Shown here: one piece after another, positions 23,341-33,905 of the stretch
Layout: each line of letters starts with the position of its first letter
How positions within the stretch are numbered: position 1 is the stretch's first letter
DNA from: Helianthus annuus
Lineage: Eukaryota; Streptophyta; Magnoliopsida; Asterales; Asteraceae
Assembly: GCF_002127325.2 (NCBI RefSeq)
Contig: NC_035448.2
Location: forward strand, 117,145,354-117,209,353
Length of the DNA stretch: 64,000 nucleotides
Direction: 5' to 3'
Position numbers and translations under genes: made by a program
Notes under the pieces: model-generated
What the model was told of the DNA's origin: nothing
Seen by the model: only the letters and a program-made list of their open reading frames with translations
The model's database searches: none

Positions 23341-24704
23341 ATTCATAGGCCACCTAAATCCACGTATGCCCTGGTCCTGTATTCATCAACGATCCTATTA
23401 TATTGGTCAATACGTTCCTTGTAATAGTGATACCAACTTTCTGCTGGCGTATTCCGTGTCGGTTGTCGCCAGTATCCTGATAGGGTTGGCATTGGATATT
23501 CCCCTTCTAATCTGACGTGAATAAAATGGTTCCTGTGTACATGTACAAGCGTGTCTGTTCGATGAAAATACTTTCTTCGGCTGTTCTGAACATGGGAAAA
23601 AAATGAAACTTTTGAAGTGCATGAACATATTAACTTGTGCGACAGGCAACAAAGGTAAGTGTGGTTGCTCTTTCTTTGATTTTGCGACCTTCTTTTTCGT
23701 TTTCGAATTCTTAGCGCCTTTCGCAATCTCGCCGAAGAACATAGGTGTTTCAGCACAATAACTTTGTGACTCGACAAACGAGCTGTGCCTGGTAGGTTCG
23801 ATGATTGACTCTTGTGTGCCAAACCCAACGGGTGAATCACTATATGCGTCCTGCGTTGTAAAAAAGCTGTGTCTTGAAGGCTCTGTAAACGAATCATCCT
23901 TCCTTTGTTGCTGAGCTTTTAAAGTTGGACGACCCCGTGTGTTTTTTTGCACAACTGGCTGTTTGAGCTTCGTCTTATTGAGTTGTACCAAACCCTTCAT
24001 CTTTTGAACCAGGTTTTTCTTGACTTCTCTCGGCTGGGCAATTAAATGTTGTTTGAGAAGCGCAAGTTCGTCGTCTAAGTCGAAACAGTCCACATTGCTC
24101 GGTTTCAGTATGGAGTCCAAATTTAACTTTATCCAAAAAGGGTCTATCAACTCCAACGGGATCATTTGACCTAAGAAACATATCAACAAACAACATAAAA
24201 CGTGAATAAGATTTTGCGTGATGAAATGCTATGATTATAAAATGTGGTTGGTCGAATAATGTATTACGGTTGTATACGGTTTCAACCGACACGCGCACGG
24301 CAACCCACAACTTGTATACAAACGGCACGCGCATGTACCGTTAGATAACTTTAAGTTTTCTATTTCATTTACTTCGGCGGATATCAAGTCTAGGCAGGCA
24401 TGTGAAACCTTCTTTCGTAGGAGATCAAATATTGGTTTGTTATGTGGACCTAATGTTCGGCTCCTGCTTGTTTCAATGCTGCTTTTGATTTCTGTCACCT
24501 GGTTTCTTATGAGCTTATCAATAAGTGGTACCACTTTATCCAAGGTGTAATTAGGGTCGCCTAGGTACTGCTTCAAACGGGCATGTTGACCCTCTGCCCT
24601 GTTCGTTGTACGTTGACCGAAGTTCAGATGTTGGTCGCTCAAGAACGAAACAAGCCGGTCTTTATATGGTTGTAACCAGTTTGAATGCAAATAGTCCATA
24701 ATCT

Positions 24705-24758
24705 CTGTAATCAAAGTCAAGTGTAGTTAAGACAAGTCAAAATAATATAAAAACTTAC
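24705..24758 (-). other. Putative 54-nt intron in the MULE transposase
   Basis: On the minus strand GTAAGT opens and TTACAG closes a 54-nt AT-rich stretch between the catalytic core and the segment that supplies the catalytic Glu. Reading KKSDEIMDYL across the junction would need one A fewer in the adjoining A8 run. It is short for a plant intron, so it is tentative. Confidence 0.55.
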
Positions 24759-25827
24759 CGTCGCTTTTTTTTGCCTGGCAGTTTTGATCGTATTCGCTCG
24801 TACCAGTAGTTGTAGTCAAGATCGATCGTTGAGTTAATTAGCTTGCGCCACTTGTAAAGAAACCATTCCCAACTTTCTTCGGTTTTAAAGCTTGGCCTGC
24901 AATGTTTTAGGATGTTTTGCTGTATGTGCCACCTACACAATGAATGTCTAGCCCTGGGAAACACGGTTGCACATGCGTTCATTAGGGCGTGATCTCTATC
25001 CGTCACTATTACACAGGGTTCCATAACACTGTCTAATGAGTGTTTCAACCTCTGAAGAACCCATGTGAAGTTTTCCTGTTTCTCGTTGCTTACGAACGCA
25101 TGAGCAATGCGAAACGACATCAACGTGGATGTAACACTGATAATCTGGACTAGCGGCATTTTGTACCGATTCGTCTTGTAGGTGGAGTCTATAAGCAACA
25201 CATGCGGGAAGGCGCGCCACAACATGTTTGACTCCGGGTGGATGAAGAAAACATCCTTGATCCGTTCGCCGTTTTTAGATGTTCTATGGTAAAAAACAAA
25301 CCCAACCTTCTCCAACCGGTCGAAAAGTATCTGCATTGGTGTCTCACCGACTTGTTCCATTCGACCCAATTTGGCCCGAGCGTTGTATATGGTGTTTCTT
25401 GTTGAGACATTATGGGGGTTCTGTTTTTTAATGGCAGCAAGAATGTCTCGTGGTTTTATGTTCTGATGCGTTATTTGCTCCACCGTCCTCTCTTCCAATG
25501 GAGTCAGCCTCATTAGGGATGGATGACCCTTAGGATACAGAATTGTTCGTGGTTATGTTTAGCTTCCTTAACCCTTAGATCCTAATAACCTAACCTCTTT
25601 CTATATGTCCCGATTAGTTGGAACTAGCAACCGGTTTTCCTGGTCCCGCTGCGTTTGATCGTGGCTGTTGATTTGTGCTCGCCGGCACAATCGCACGTAA
25701 GCCAAATTTTTAACGGCTGACCGCTTGGAGGTTTATCATAGATGGTGCGTTTGGTGACGATGGCGTAGCCATTTTCGCGTCCGACGTCTCTACACCACTC
25801 TACCAATTCATCCATGCTAGCGAATTT

Positions 25828-26434
25828 CTAACGAAAACACTTATATGTGTCAATTAATGATTAACTCAAATGATTAACCCATCAGTTTAGTTTTAGTATA
25901 AACGGGTTCGGGTCAGTTTCAGGTTGAACCCGCGAACCCGTTTGGGTTAACGGGTCGGGTTCGGGTCAACATGGTCGGGTTGGCGGGTTGACCCGTTACA
26001 CATTTATACTATATTATATTTTTTTTACAATATATTTTACGTCATAAATTAAATGGGGTGTGTATTTTTATGCAATGATTATAACTTAAAAAGAGAAATT
26101 AATATAGATTTTATAATTTAAATATGATATATATATATATATATATTTGTGTTTTTAAGTAAATTTTAATTTTAATATATTAATTTCGGGTTGAACGGGT
26201 CGTGTTCGGGTCAACCCATGAAACTTTAAGTCGTGTTCGGGTTCTTATGTATGATACGATTTTCGGGTTCGGGTTTGTGTAAAATTTGCAGGTTCAGGTT
26301 GGGTTGAACCCACCAACCCGCGAACACGACCCGTTTAGCACCCCTAATCTAAGATTTTAATAAAAACAACATCAAACGTAAAAACACTAAAATAGTTAAC
26401 GTACAACAAATAAACGTATAATTAAATGTTATAC
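25828..26434 (-). other. Putative intron 1 of the MULE transposase
   Basis: The donor CAG|GTATAA at 26434 and acceptor TTAG at 25828 join the acidic first exon to the FAR1 domain (KFASMDELVEW). The intron hosts a small AACCCG/CGGGTT-rich repeat at 25897-26346. Confidence 0.6.
25897..26346. repeat. Small nonautonomous element rich in AACCCG/CGGGTT, inside the intron
   Basis: Both ends are packed with CGGGTCGGGTT and AACCCGCGAACCCG motifs in opposite orientations around an AT-rich centre. The right end reads CGACCCGTTTAGCACCCCTA, whose complement (TAGGGGTGCTAAACGGG) is a start common in short nonautonomous hAT elements. The left end is degraded and no duplication is visible. Confidence 0.5.
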
Positions 26435-26767
26435 CTGCTTGTTTTGAAACTCACTAGGTTCCTGGTCAACATTTAGACCCTTGGGCGGTCCACCACTTAT
26501 GGGAGGAGAATGAGAACTATCAGTCGGCGGTCCAACAGTAACAGGAGGAGATTCAAAATTAACCGGGTGTTGCAATGGATAATAACCAGCATAATTAGGT
26601 TGAAAGGCACCCAAACCCCAAGTATCCTGACCTGCATCAGACGCAAGACTGGGATCGAACGGAGCATTCAGATCAAACACGCCCGGATTGTTATCTTGAT
26701 TGTTATCATAACTCCCCTGATTCGCCTCGTTATCAAACACATCGAAAAACTCATGCCAACCCGACAT

Positions 26768-27160
26768 TATAGCGTAAATAATTTGAATACAGAGAAAAAT
26801 AGAATAAACGAATAGAAGTTGAATGAAAATGAATGAAATTAGTGTCGTTTATATAGAGAATTTTACGGAATATTACATCGTTTCAAATGATTAACACGTG
26901 AATCGAGGAATCCAATGTCGAATCAAATAACTCGCACGAATATCGAGGAATCTAACGTCAAATCACATAACTCGCACGAGAATCGAGGAATATAACATCG
27001 AATCAGAGAATCTTACGTCTACTCGCACGTGAATCGAGGAATAATACGTCGCGTCAAATAGTAATAAAACAATAAAATAAACAAAATTCATTGTATACGG
27101 GCTGTATAGGTATATACGACCCGTATAACATCGTCGTATAATATATATATACGACCGCAC
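26768..27160 (-). promoter_or_regulatory. Upstream region of the MULE transposase with four direct repeats
   Basis: From about 26892 to 27058 a unit of 45-60 bp containing CTCGCACGnGAATCGAGGAA repeats four times, upstream of the minus-strand start at 26767. The repeats may be regulatory or transposase-binding sites (inference). Scattered TATACG motifs follow at 27095-27150. Confidence 0.5.
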
Positions 27161-27164
27161 TATA

Positions 27165-27327
27165 ATCTTATTCTAACATGGTTGATACGGGCCGTATTAG
27201 GTTATACGGCCCGTATAGAATAAAGTGACCCGACAAAGGCTGTGCCAGCAGTCTTTGTCAGTTCACTTTATTCTATACGGGCCGTATAACCTTATACGGC
27301 CCGTATCAACCATGTTAGAATAAGATG
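27165..27327. repeat. Large near-perfect hairpin at the MULE right end
   Basis: Two arms of about 73 nt (27165-27238 and 27253-27327) are inverted copies with a loop of roughly 15 nt. Each arm holds TATACGGCCCGTATA, itself palindromic, and ends in ATCTTATTCTAACATGG on the outside. It may be the true terminus or a stand-alone foldback MITE. Confidence 0.85.
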
Positions 27328-27389
27328 ATTTCATGTGGATTTATTTGGACCCTTTTGGAATTTACTAGAGGACTAAATGATATTTATAC

Positions 27390-27392
<3 letters not shown>

Positions 27393-27451
<59 letters not shown>
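27393..27451. repeat. (AT)n microsatellite
   Basis: An uninterrupted AT dinucleotide run of about 58 bp abuts the left end of the next element. Confidence 0.98.
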
Positions 27452-27454
<3 letters not shown>

Positions 27455-27920
27455 GAAGGTTCATTGGGGAACACTAAAAAAGTGGGGAACAGCGGTGAAC
27501 CGACTCAAACGAACTCCGATTGGACTCATTCCAGCGGCGTTGGAACCGGCTCGTCGAACCCTAACTAGGATCTCTTAACCCTAAACCCTAAATCCTAACT
27601 CCTAAACTCTAAACCCTAAAGCTAAAAAATAAGGCTAAAATTTAAGCTAAACCGTAAAATCTAAACTATAAACCCTAAAAGGTAAACCCTAAAGGCTAAA
27701 CCTAAAGCTAAACCCTAAAGCTAAACCTTAAACCCTAAAGCTAAACCCTAAAAGCCAAACCCTAATATATTTAGGGTTTAGGGGTTATGATTTAGGGTTT
27801 AGGGTTAAAAGATCCTAGTTAGGGTTCGACGAGCCGGTTCCAACGCCGCTGGAATGAGTTCGTTTGAGTAGGTTTCTCACTATTCCTCACTTTTTTAGTG
27901 TTCCCCAATAAACCTCACAG
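27451..27920. mobile_element. Foldback MITE with telomere-like core, inserted in a TA microsatellite
   Basis: Arms of about 130 bp are inverted copies sharing ATTGGGGAACACTAAAAAAG, GCGGCGTTGGAACCGGCTCG and AACCCTAACTAGGATC. The core (about 27565-27815) is CCCTAAACCCTAAA on one side and TTTAGGGTTTAGGG on the other, with decayed CTAAA units between. Both flanks are (TA)n runs, the target preference known for the rice Micron family. No coding sequence. Confidence 0.8.
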
Positions 27921-27955
<35 letters not shown>

Positions 27956-27957
27956 CT
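27921..27957. repeat. (TA)n microsatellite with CA tail
   Basis: A TA run followed by CACACACA abuts the right end of the foldback element. The region 27958-28320 has no recognisable feature. Confidence 0.95.
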
Positions 27958-28335
27958 TCAACCATAAAGAAAAAAATGGACCTGCACATGACTATTTTTC
28001 TTTTTACTTGTTTATGTAAAAAGGTTGTGCATGATATGTTTGTATTCCATGCACTAATGTTTGTACCTTAATTTTTTATTATTATTTTTTAAATGCCTGT
28101 AATAATATTGTATAACCTTAGAGCAAAAAAAAAATTGTTGGGGTTACGTTGGCTGGGTGGAGATACAATAAGAAGTTTATGTGGCTAAGAAGGTTAGGAA
28201 GTGATCTTGATCATCCATTTAGTTAATCAAATGCTAAGATTAAATGATGGAAATTGAAGGGAAGAAAAGAGGCGCGTGAGTTTGTTTAGGGGCATTCTAG
28301 TCAATACAAGGCAATAGTTTCTCTCTCCTCCAATT

Positions 28336-28357
28336 CCCCCCCCCCCCCCCGCCCCCC
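28336..28357 (+). repeat. Poly-C tract
   Basis: Fifteen C, one G, six C. Length in such a run is unreliable in most assemblies. Confidence 0.9.
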
Positions 28358-28489
28358 ATTTTTTAAACGTTAATAACTCTTTCAGACGACATTATTTTTT
28401 TTTTTATAAAAATTGCACCAAAAAAAGGAGCATTTTTTATCTTTAAAACGAGTATATTATTGCTATATTTTCGAAAAATTTTTTGAAAA

Positions 28490-29150
28490 CCCAGTTGCGT
28501 AAAACGCAATGGAAAAAAAACCTAAAAAATGATATTTTTCTAAAACACAATGCACCAAAAACACAAAGAAATGTTTTATTTGTAAAACGCAATGGCTAGA
28601 AAACTCAAAAGAAAGTGTAGTTTCTAAAACGCAATGGACTGAAAACACATAAAAATGTGTTTTACCTAAAACGCAATGCACCAAAAACACAAACAAATGT
28701 CTTATTTTTAAAACGCAATGGCCAGGAAACACTTAAAATGTCTGTTTTTCTAAAACGCAATGGACTGAAAACACATAAAAATGTGTTTTACCTAAAACGC
28801 AATGCACAAAAAACACAAAGAAATGTCTTATTTATAAAACGCAATGGCCAGAAAACACTTAAAAATGTCTCATTTCTACAACGCAATGGCCTAAAAAAAC
28901 AAAAGAATGTGTTCTCTCTAAAACGCAATGGACTGAAAACACCTAAAAATGTGTTTTACCTAAAACGCAATGACTAAAAACAATTCAAAAATGTGTTTTT
29001 ACCTAAAACGCAATGACTAAAAACACTTCAAAAATGTGTTTTACCTGAAACGCAATGACTAAAAACACTTAAAAATGTGTTTTTTCTAAAACGCAATAGC
29101 CAGAAAACACATAAAACTCTCTTATTTCTAAAACGCAATAGACACATAAA
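28490..29150. repeat. AAAACGCAATG minisatellite
   Basis: Some sixteen units of about 40-42 bp each contain AAAACGCAATGG, a short variable stretch and AAAACAC. Units vary, some lacking a final G. One more AAAACGCAATG copy lies at 33963 on the far side of the hAT, showing that the hAT entered this repeat or its host element. Long open frames here on both strands are products of the repeat. Confidence 0.9.
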
Positions 29151-29296
29151 ACTATATGTGAACTGTTTGTGAATTGTCTGTAAACTTTCTGAATTGTCTA
29201 CGAATTACTGTCTTCGAAATGAGCCAATTTCTGGAAAATTAATTTTTCTGATGCATTTTTATTAAAGCAATTTAATCGAAAAAAATTTCAACCCCG

Positions 29297-29304
29297 GCCA
29301 GGGG
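29297..29304. repeat. Left 8-bp target-site duplication of the hAT
   Basis: GCCAGGGG directly precedes the terminal TAGAGGTGTACA and is repeated exactly at 33898-33905. Eight bp is the hallmark of hAT insertion. Confidence 0.95.
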
Positions 29305-29329
29305 TAGAGGTGTACAAAAAAACTGATTA

Positions 29330-29545
29330 TCCAACCGAAACCGAAAAAAAAACCGGAACCGGTTTTTTTGTAACCGGTTTGACCGGTTATAAAACGGTTA
29401 GTATATTTTTCAAAAAAATCGATTTTAAAACCGGTTTATTAAAAAACCGGTTATTAACCGAATGAAGTAAAAAACCGGTTAACCGATAACGTTATAAAAA
29501 AACCGGTTAAAATAACCGGTTAAACCGGTTTTTTTGTGCCCAACT
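29330..29545. repeat. Left subterminal AACCGGTT array of the hAT
   Basis: About ten ACCGGTT/AACCGG cores occur in 215 bp, many in full AACCGGTT palindromes. In hAT elements such as Ac, repeated subterminal hexamers bind the transposase, and that role is inferred here. Confidence 0.85.
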
Positions 29546-29744
29546 ATAAAAAAACGGTCATATGACCGTTAGAGGCTGCATATAGCCGTTTTTTTGTTTT
29601 GTTTTGTTTTTTTTTTTTTGACCAAAACTCATCTCAAACTTAGTATAAAAGGGTGGTGGGTGTTTAGGTTCAATCACAACACTTGAGAATCTTCAAAAAC
29701 TCTAAAAAAGTCTCTTATTCTTGTTCGATAACTCTCAAAACGCT

Positions 29745-31854
29745 ATGGCAACGTCTAGTGCCCATGATTCGGTCAATGTTGGCGAGTCTACAACCGAAAC
29801 GGTGATTCGTGTTGTTCCAACGAAACGCAACCCCGAGGTTTGGTCACATTTTGATTTGTGCGAGATGGCAAACGGTAAAAGAAAAGCGCGTTGTCATCAT
29901 TGTCAAGGTTTTTACGCCGAAACTGCAAACTCCACGTTGAAGCAACACATCGAAAAACCGTTTTGCAAGGCGTTAAAACAACAACACGTTAGTGGTCAAG
30001 CTTCCATGGCAAGTGATGACGCTAATATTTTCAACTACAATTTCAATATGGTTAGGGATGAAATGGCGAAGTTTGTAATCCAAGAAAGTTTGCCGTTCAA
30101 CCACTTCGACAACCAACGCTATACAAAGATGGTTCAACGAACTCTCCAACCACGATACACCCATGTAAGTCGTGCTACTCTTAGGAGGGATTGTTTAAAA
30201 TTGTGGAAAAAAGCTAAACTAGAATTAATTTCTTATTTTGAAAAATTAGAAACCGGTGTTAACTTGACTAGCGACGTTTGGTCCGCACCTCACGGTTCAC
30301 CCAATTCGTATATTTGTGTCACCGCCCATTGGATTGAACCGGCGACGTGGCAAATGATGAGACGCATGATTTTGTTTAAATTATTCGATTACCCTCACAC
30401 CGGTGAAGCTATATATAAAGTAATCGACAAATGTATTACAACATACAAATTGGAAAATAAAGTTTTTTCAATATCTTTTGATAACGTCTCAAACAACACG
30501 AGCGCGGTTATGCGTTTAAAATTAAAATACAATCCGATTTGTGAGGGTACTTTTTTCCATAGCCGATGCGTTGACACATCATAAATTTGGCCGTTCAAGA
30601 CGGTTTAAAGGTTATTGAAACACAAAAAGAAGCTTTCAAAGAATGTTAGGAAGTATATTTAGTAACACTCAAAGACATTCAAAATATATTAAAACTTGTA
30701 AGGAAGCGGGTCGAATATGCTTAGGACCCAATTGGGACGTTGCTCATAGGTGGAACTCGACTTGCATTATGTTTGAAAAAGCTATTTTGCAAAAGGAAAG
30801 TTTAATAGAATTTCATAACCTTTTGGCTAGTCGTGGAAAGTGTTCGCCTTACCACCCATCGGGTTGGGATACTATTGAAACTGTTACACAAGTGCTTCTA
30901 GTTTTCAAAACATCAACAAAGACTTTGTCGGGGGTTTATTATCCAACAAGTTCATTGGTACTTCACAATTTGTTTAAAATGTGTTTGAAAGTAAACGAGT
31001 TTTCGGTTAGAGGTAGACCATATTGTGACATGGCGGATACAATGAAGGAAAAATTAAGAAAATATTTTAACGAACTACCGGCGGTTTTCACTTGTGCCTC
31101 CGCTCTAAACCCTTGTTTTAATATTTTTGGAACCCGGTCTTTGATTGAAAAAATTGCACACCAATTGAATTTAAACACCACTCAAGAACCAAACTTTGGT
31201 GAAGTCGCAAAATCTCGTTTCAACGATCAACTTTCAAAATTGTTTGATGTTTATGTAACAAAATATGGTTCAACCTCGTCACACATTCACGCGTCAATGA
31301 GAAACGCCGCTTTCGGTGAAGGTTCAAGTCAAATGGAAGATACCTATTTGTATGTTTATAACCAATTGTATGATGAGTCGAGTCAAATGCATCGTGGTAA
31401 CACTAGTAGTAGTGAACTCGGTCGGTATGGTGGGTCGAACTTTCTACAAATGATGAGTTCACAAGAGTTTAAAAATTATGATTTGTTGGCTTGGTGGAAA
31501 AGTAAGGAAGATCAATTTCCGATCTTAGCCAAAATGGCCCGAGATTTACTAACGGTCCAAGCTTCCACGGTAGCTTCGGAAAGTGTTTTTTCTATTAGTG
31601 GTAGGGTGATTTCGATAAGGAGGACTCGACTAACACCTAAGGCGGTTGGGATGTCGATTTGCTTAAAAGATTACTTAGATGCGGCGGAGAGAGTTCAAGA
31701 CAAACGTTCACTCGAGGAAGAATTAGATTACGAAGAAGAAGTTTACGAGGACGAGGTCGAAGCCGAATTGACAACCCCAATGACCGACGAAGAAGCCGAA
31801 TTAGATGAATTCCTTCGCAATAGTTCGGGTTTGGGTTCGGCCGAAGAAGATTAA
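29745..31854 (+). pseudogene. hAT transposase (BED finger, catalytic core, dimerisation domain), two frameshifts
   Basis: I place the start at the ATG at 29745 (MATSSAHDSVN), about 55 nt beyond the transcript-like leader. A BED zinc finger follows (VWSHFDLCE, CHHCQGFY, LKQHIEKPFC; about 29850-29975). The catalytic residues appear as TSDVWSAPHG (Asp, about 30270), ISFDNVSNN (Asp, about 30480) and VASESVFSISGR (Glu, about 31575). The carboxy end is the canonical hAT dimerisation domain (DLLAWWKSKEDQFPIL), then an acidic tail. Two small indels, near 30572 and near 30643, move the frame twice within 75 bp; otherwise the gene is open. Length is normal for the family. Confidence 0.93.
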
Positions 31855-31896
31855 ACGACGCTTCTCAAGATATATTTTAGTATTGTAGTTCCACTA

Positions 31897-31898
<2 letters not shown>

Positions 31899-31990
<92 letters not shown>
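31899..31990. repeat. (TA)n microsatellite in the hAT 3' region
   Basis: About 90 bp of TA, bounded by the inverted heptamers TCCACTA and TAGTGGA. Confidence 0.98.
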
Positions 31991-31992
<2 letters not shown>

Positions 31993-32127
31993 TGGACGTT
32001 CTTGCAGATTAATAGTTTAAGTTTGCGTATTTCGTTTGTTATGTTTATCGTTCGTATTTCATTGTTATGTACAACCGTTTGTTCCAAGACTAATGATATA
32101 TTATGTGTTTAACTTTTTATGAGTTTA

Positions 32128-32136
32128 TTGTTAATT
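32128..32136. repeat. Left 9-bp duplication of the first Mutator-like foldback
   Basis: TTGTTAATT here is repeated exactly at 33478-33486. Nine bp is the Mutator-superfamily signature. Confidence 0.95.
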
Positions 32137-33477
32137 GAGTTAACTGCCATTTTCGTCCCTGTGGTTTGGTCACTTTGGCCATTTCAGTCCATTTTTCAAA
32201 AATGCGTCATTTTCGTCCCCCACGTTCTGGAAAGGTGCCATTTCAGTCCAAAAATCATAACCCAGTTAAGTCAGTTTGTAAATAAGGACTGATTGTGTAA
32301 ATTTGTAACATAAAGGACTGATTGTGTAAATTTAAAAAATGGACTGAAATGGCAGTTAACACCACCACCACTAGCCTTGCCACCACCACCACTCCGCTGC
32401 CACCACCACCGCCACCACAGCCACCACCGCCACTCCACAGCCACCACAGCCACCCTGCCACCACCACCACCACTCCGCTGCCACCACCACCACCACCGCC
32501 ACCACCGCCACCACAGCCACCACCGCCACCCTGCTCATTTCTGCAACTCGCCGGAGTTCGGAGTTCATCGGAGAAGACGACCGGAGAAGACGAAGACGTC
32601 CCCGTAACCCGCAAGCTTTTCGTTTCGGTATACCGTTCTCGTTCCTTTGTTTTGCTCGTAAGAAACTGATTCGTCTTCTCCAGTCGTCTTCTCCGAAAAG
32701 CTTTCTGGTTCACCCCTAAAATCATACACAACCCACCGAAATACGTACACGTTTCCACCCCACCATCATCACTCTCCAACTGACACATAAAATCCCGCTC
32801 GGTTTCCGGATCAAGCAAAGGTGCCATCGACTTAAAAGACTCATCCTGAGGCTCAAACCGACACTGATAAACCGGTCTCTTCACGTATATAATATCGGGT
32901 CTCATCCACGTTGCGCATTTCGTAATCAACGATCGAGATGATGGAGATGGGGTCAGATCTGATCCGTGTGTCAGAAATCATATGGACTGCAGAGTCCAGG
33001 AGGAACACAGATGGTGAACCATAATTTAATCTCAACATGGTAACTCGCTAATAAAAAAAACCCATAAAAACGATGACAACATGCTATATGGTGGTGGTGG
33101 TGGCTGTGGCGGCGGCGGTGGTGGTGGTGGTGGTGGTGGCAACGGAGTGGTGGTGGTGGTGGTAGGGTGGCTGTAGTGGCTGTGGAGTGGCGGTGGTGGC
33201 TGTGGTGGTGGTGGCAGCGGAGTGGTGGTGGTGGCAAGGCTAGTGGTGGTGGTGTTAACTGCCATTTCAGTCCATTTTTTAAATTTACACAATCAGTCCT
33301 TTATGTTACAAATTTACACAATCAGTCCTTATTTACAAACTGACTTAACTGGGTTATGATTTTTGGACTGAAATGGCACCTTTCCAGAACGTGGGGGACG
33401 AAAATGGCGCATTTTTGAAAAATGGACTGAAATGGCCAAAGTGACCAAACCACAGGGACGAAAATGGCAGTTAACTC
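32137..33477. mobile_element. Mutator-like foldback element 1 (1341 bp), inserted in the hAT
   Basis: Arms of nearly 400 bp are inverted copies beginning GAGTTAACTGCCATTTTCG and running into CCACCA/GGTGGT-rich sequence. An exact 9-bp duplication flanks them. The 550-bp centre has unrelated, partly protein-like sequence. There is no transposase, so it would be mobilised in trans. Long frames in the CCACCA parts are artefacts of the repeat. Confidence 0.93.
32700..32945 (-). pseudogene. Captured gene fragment inside foldback 1, family not recognised
   Basis: On the minus strand the centre encodes a stretch with IIYVKRPVYQCRFEPQDE, MAPLLDPETERDFMCQLE and SDDGGVETCTYFGG, which has the composition of an ordinary cellular protein and resembles no transposase, gag or pol. 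It has no proper start and runs into noncoding arm sequence, so it would be a Pack-MULE-like capture. I cannot name the parent gene. Confidence 0.5.
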
Positions 33478-33634
33478 TTGTTAATTTTTGTATAAAAAAA
33501 ACTGCATTTACACTTCAAAAAATAACAAAACTAGCTGAATTGTGAACAAAACAGCCCAAATAGCTGAAGAAAATGAAAAAAAATAGCATTCTGTGAGTTA
33601 TTAATGAACAAAACAGCCCAAATAGCATGTCATA

Positions 33635-33885
33635 ACAGAACCGGTTATTTTTCCGGTTTTTGTTAACCGGTTACTTTAACCGGTTTCGCTCCTATCAGTT
33701 ATTAATCGACACAAAAACCGGTTTTTTTTATAACCGGTTACAACCGGTTAGGACCGGTTACAATTTATCCCTGTTAAAACAGGTTATTAACCGTAACCGG
33801 TTAATAAAAAACCGTTTTTTTTTTTTTTTGCTAAAAATAACCGAACCGGTTATTAACCGTAACCGGTTTTTCAAAAAAACCGATT
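33635..33885. repeat. Right subterminal AACCGGTT array of the hAT
   Basis: About ten ACCGGTT/AACCGG cores, mirror of the left array, end at the terminal GTACACCTTTA. Confidence 0.85.
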
Positions 33886-33897
33886 TGTACACCTTTA

Positions 33898-33905
33898 GCC
33901 AGGGG
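33898..33905. repeat. Right 8-bp target-site duplication of the hAT
   Basis: Exact second copy of GCCAGGGG. Confidence 0.95.

Larger units (their letters stand above)
23343..26767 (-). pseudogene. FAR1-type MULE transposase, disabled
   Basis: Exon 1 (26767-26435) encodes an acidic Asn/Pro-rich start, MSGWHEFFDVFDNEANQ. After an intron comes a FAR1/GCM1-like DNA-binding domain (about 25824-25500: W-C-R-D-V-G-R-E-N-G-Y, WLTCDCAGEHK, then an HNHE piece). The MULE catalytic core (25513-24400) shows LLIDSTYKTN (Asp 1), CVIVTDRDHALMNA (Asp 2), the CRWHIQQNI motif and NRAEGQHARL (Glu). A SWIM zinc finger follows at about 24300 (CACRLYTSCGLPCAC). A Lys/Gln-rich linker leads to a tail (23343-23560) with RNHFIHVRLEGEYPMP. 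Frameshifts occur near 25535, at an A8 run (24763-24770) and near 23560. Confidence 0.85.
20075..27330 (-). mobile_element. Mutator-like element (MULE), main part, interrupted by gypsy C
   Basis: It contains, on the minus strand, a FAR1/MULE transposase pseudogene (23343-26767) and a second gene resembling Athila ORF1 (20676-22104). The motif TATACGGGCCGTATA and relatives occur at both ends (10810-11019, 27180-27310) and in the gap between the genes. The right-end sequence at 27270-27327 matches 10781-10850 in inverted orientation. Outer ends and a 9-bp duplication are not proven. Confidence 0.65.
29305..33897 (+). mobile_element. hAT DNA transposon, 4.6 kb, near complete
   Basis: Short terminal inverted repeats (TAGAGGTGTACAAA on the left, TAAAGGTGTACAAA as complement on the right) are flanked by an exact 8-bp duplication. 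Subterminal AACCGGTT arrays lie inside both ends, and a BED/hAT transposase gene is in the middle. A Mutator-like foldback (32137-33477) later inserted into its 3' part, so the original length was about 3.24 kb. Confidence 0.95.

Noticed and set aside
27565..27815. CCCTAAA/TTTAGGG runs considered as a true telomere or fusion point
   Set aside because: They lie inside a bounded foldback with transposon-like arms, are short and degenerate, and face each other within the element.
28463..28977. Repetitive open frames on both strands in the AAAACGCAATG minisatellite
   Set aside because: The unit is often about 42 bp, a multiple of three, so frames persist without coding meaning.
32255..33292. Long open frames full of Pro, Gly, Val or His on both strands
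   Set aside because: They come from CCACCA/GGTGGT repeats in the foldback arms; all frames stay open by composition.
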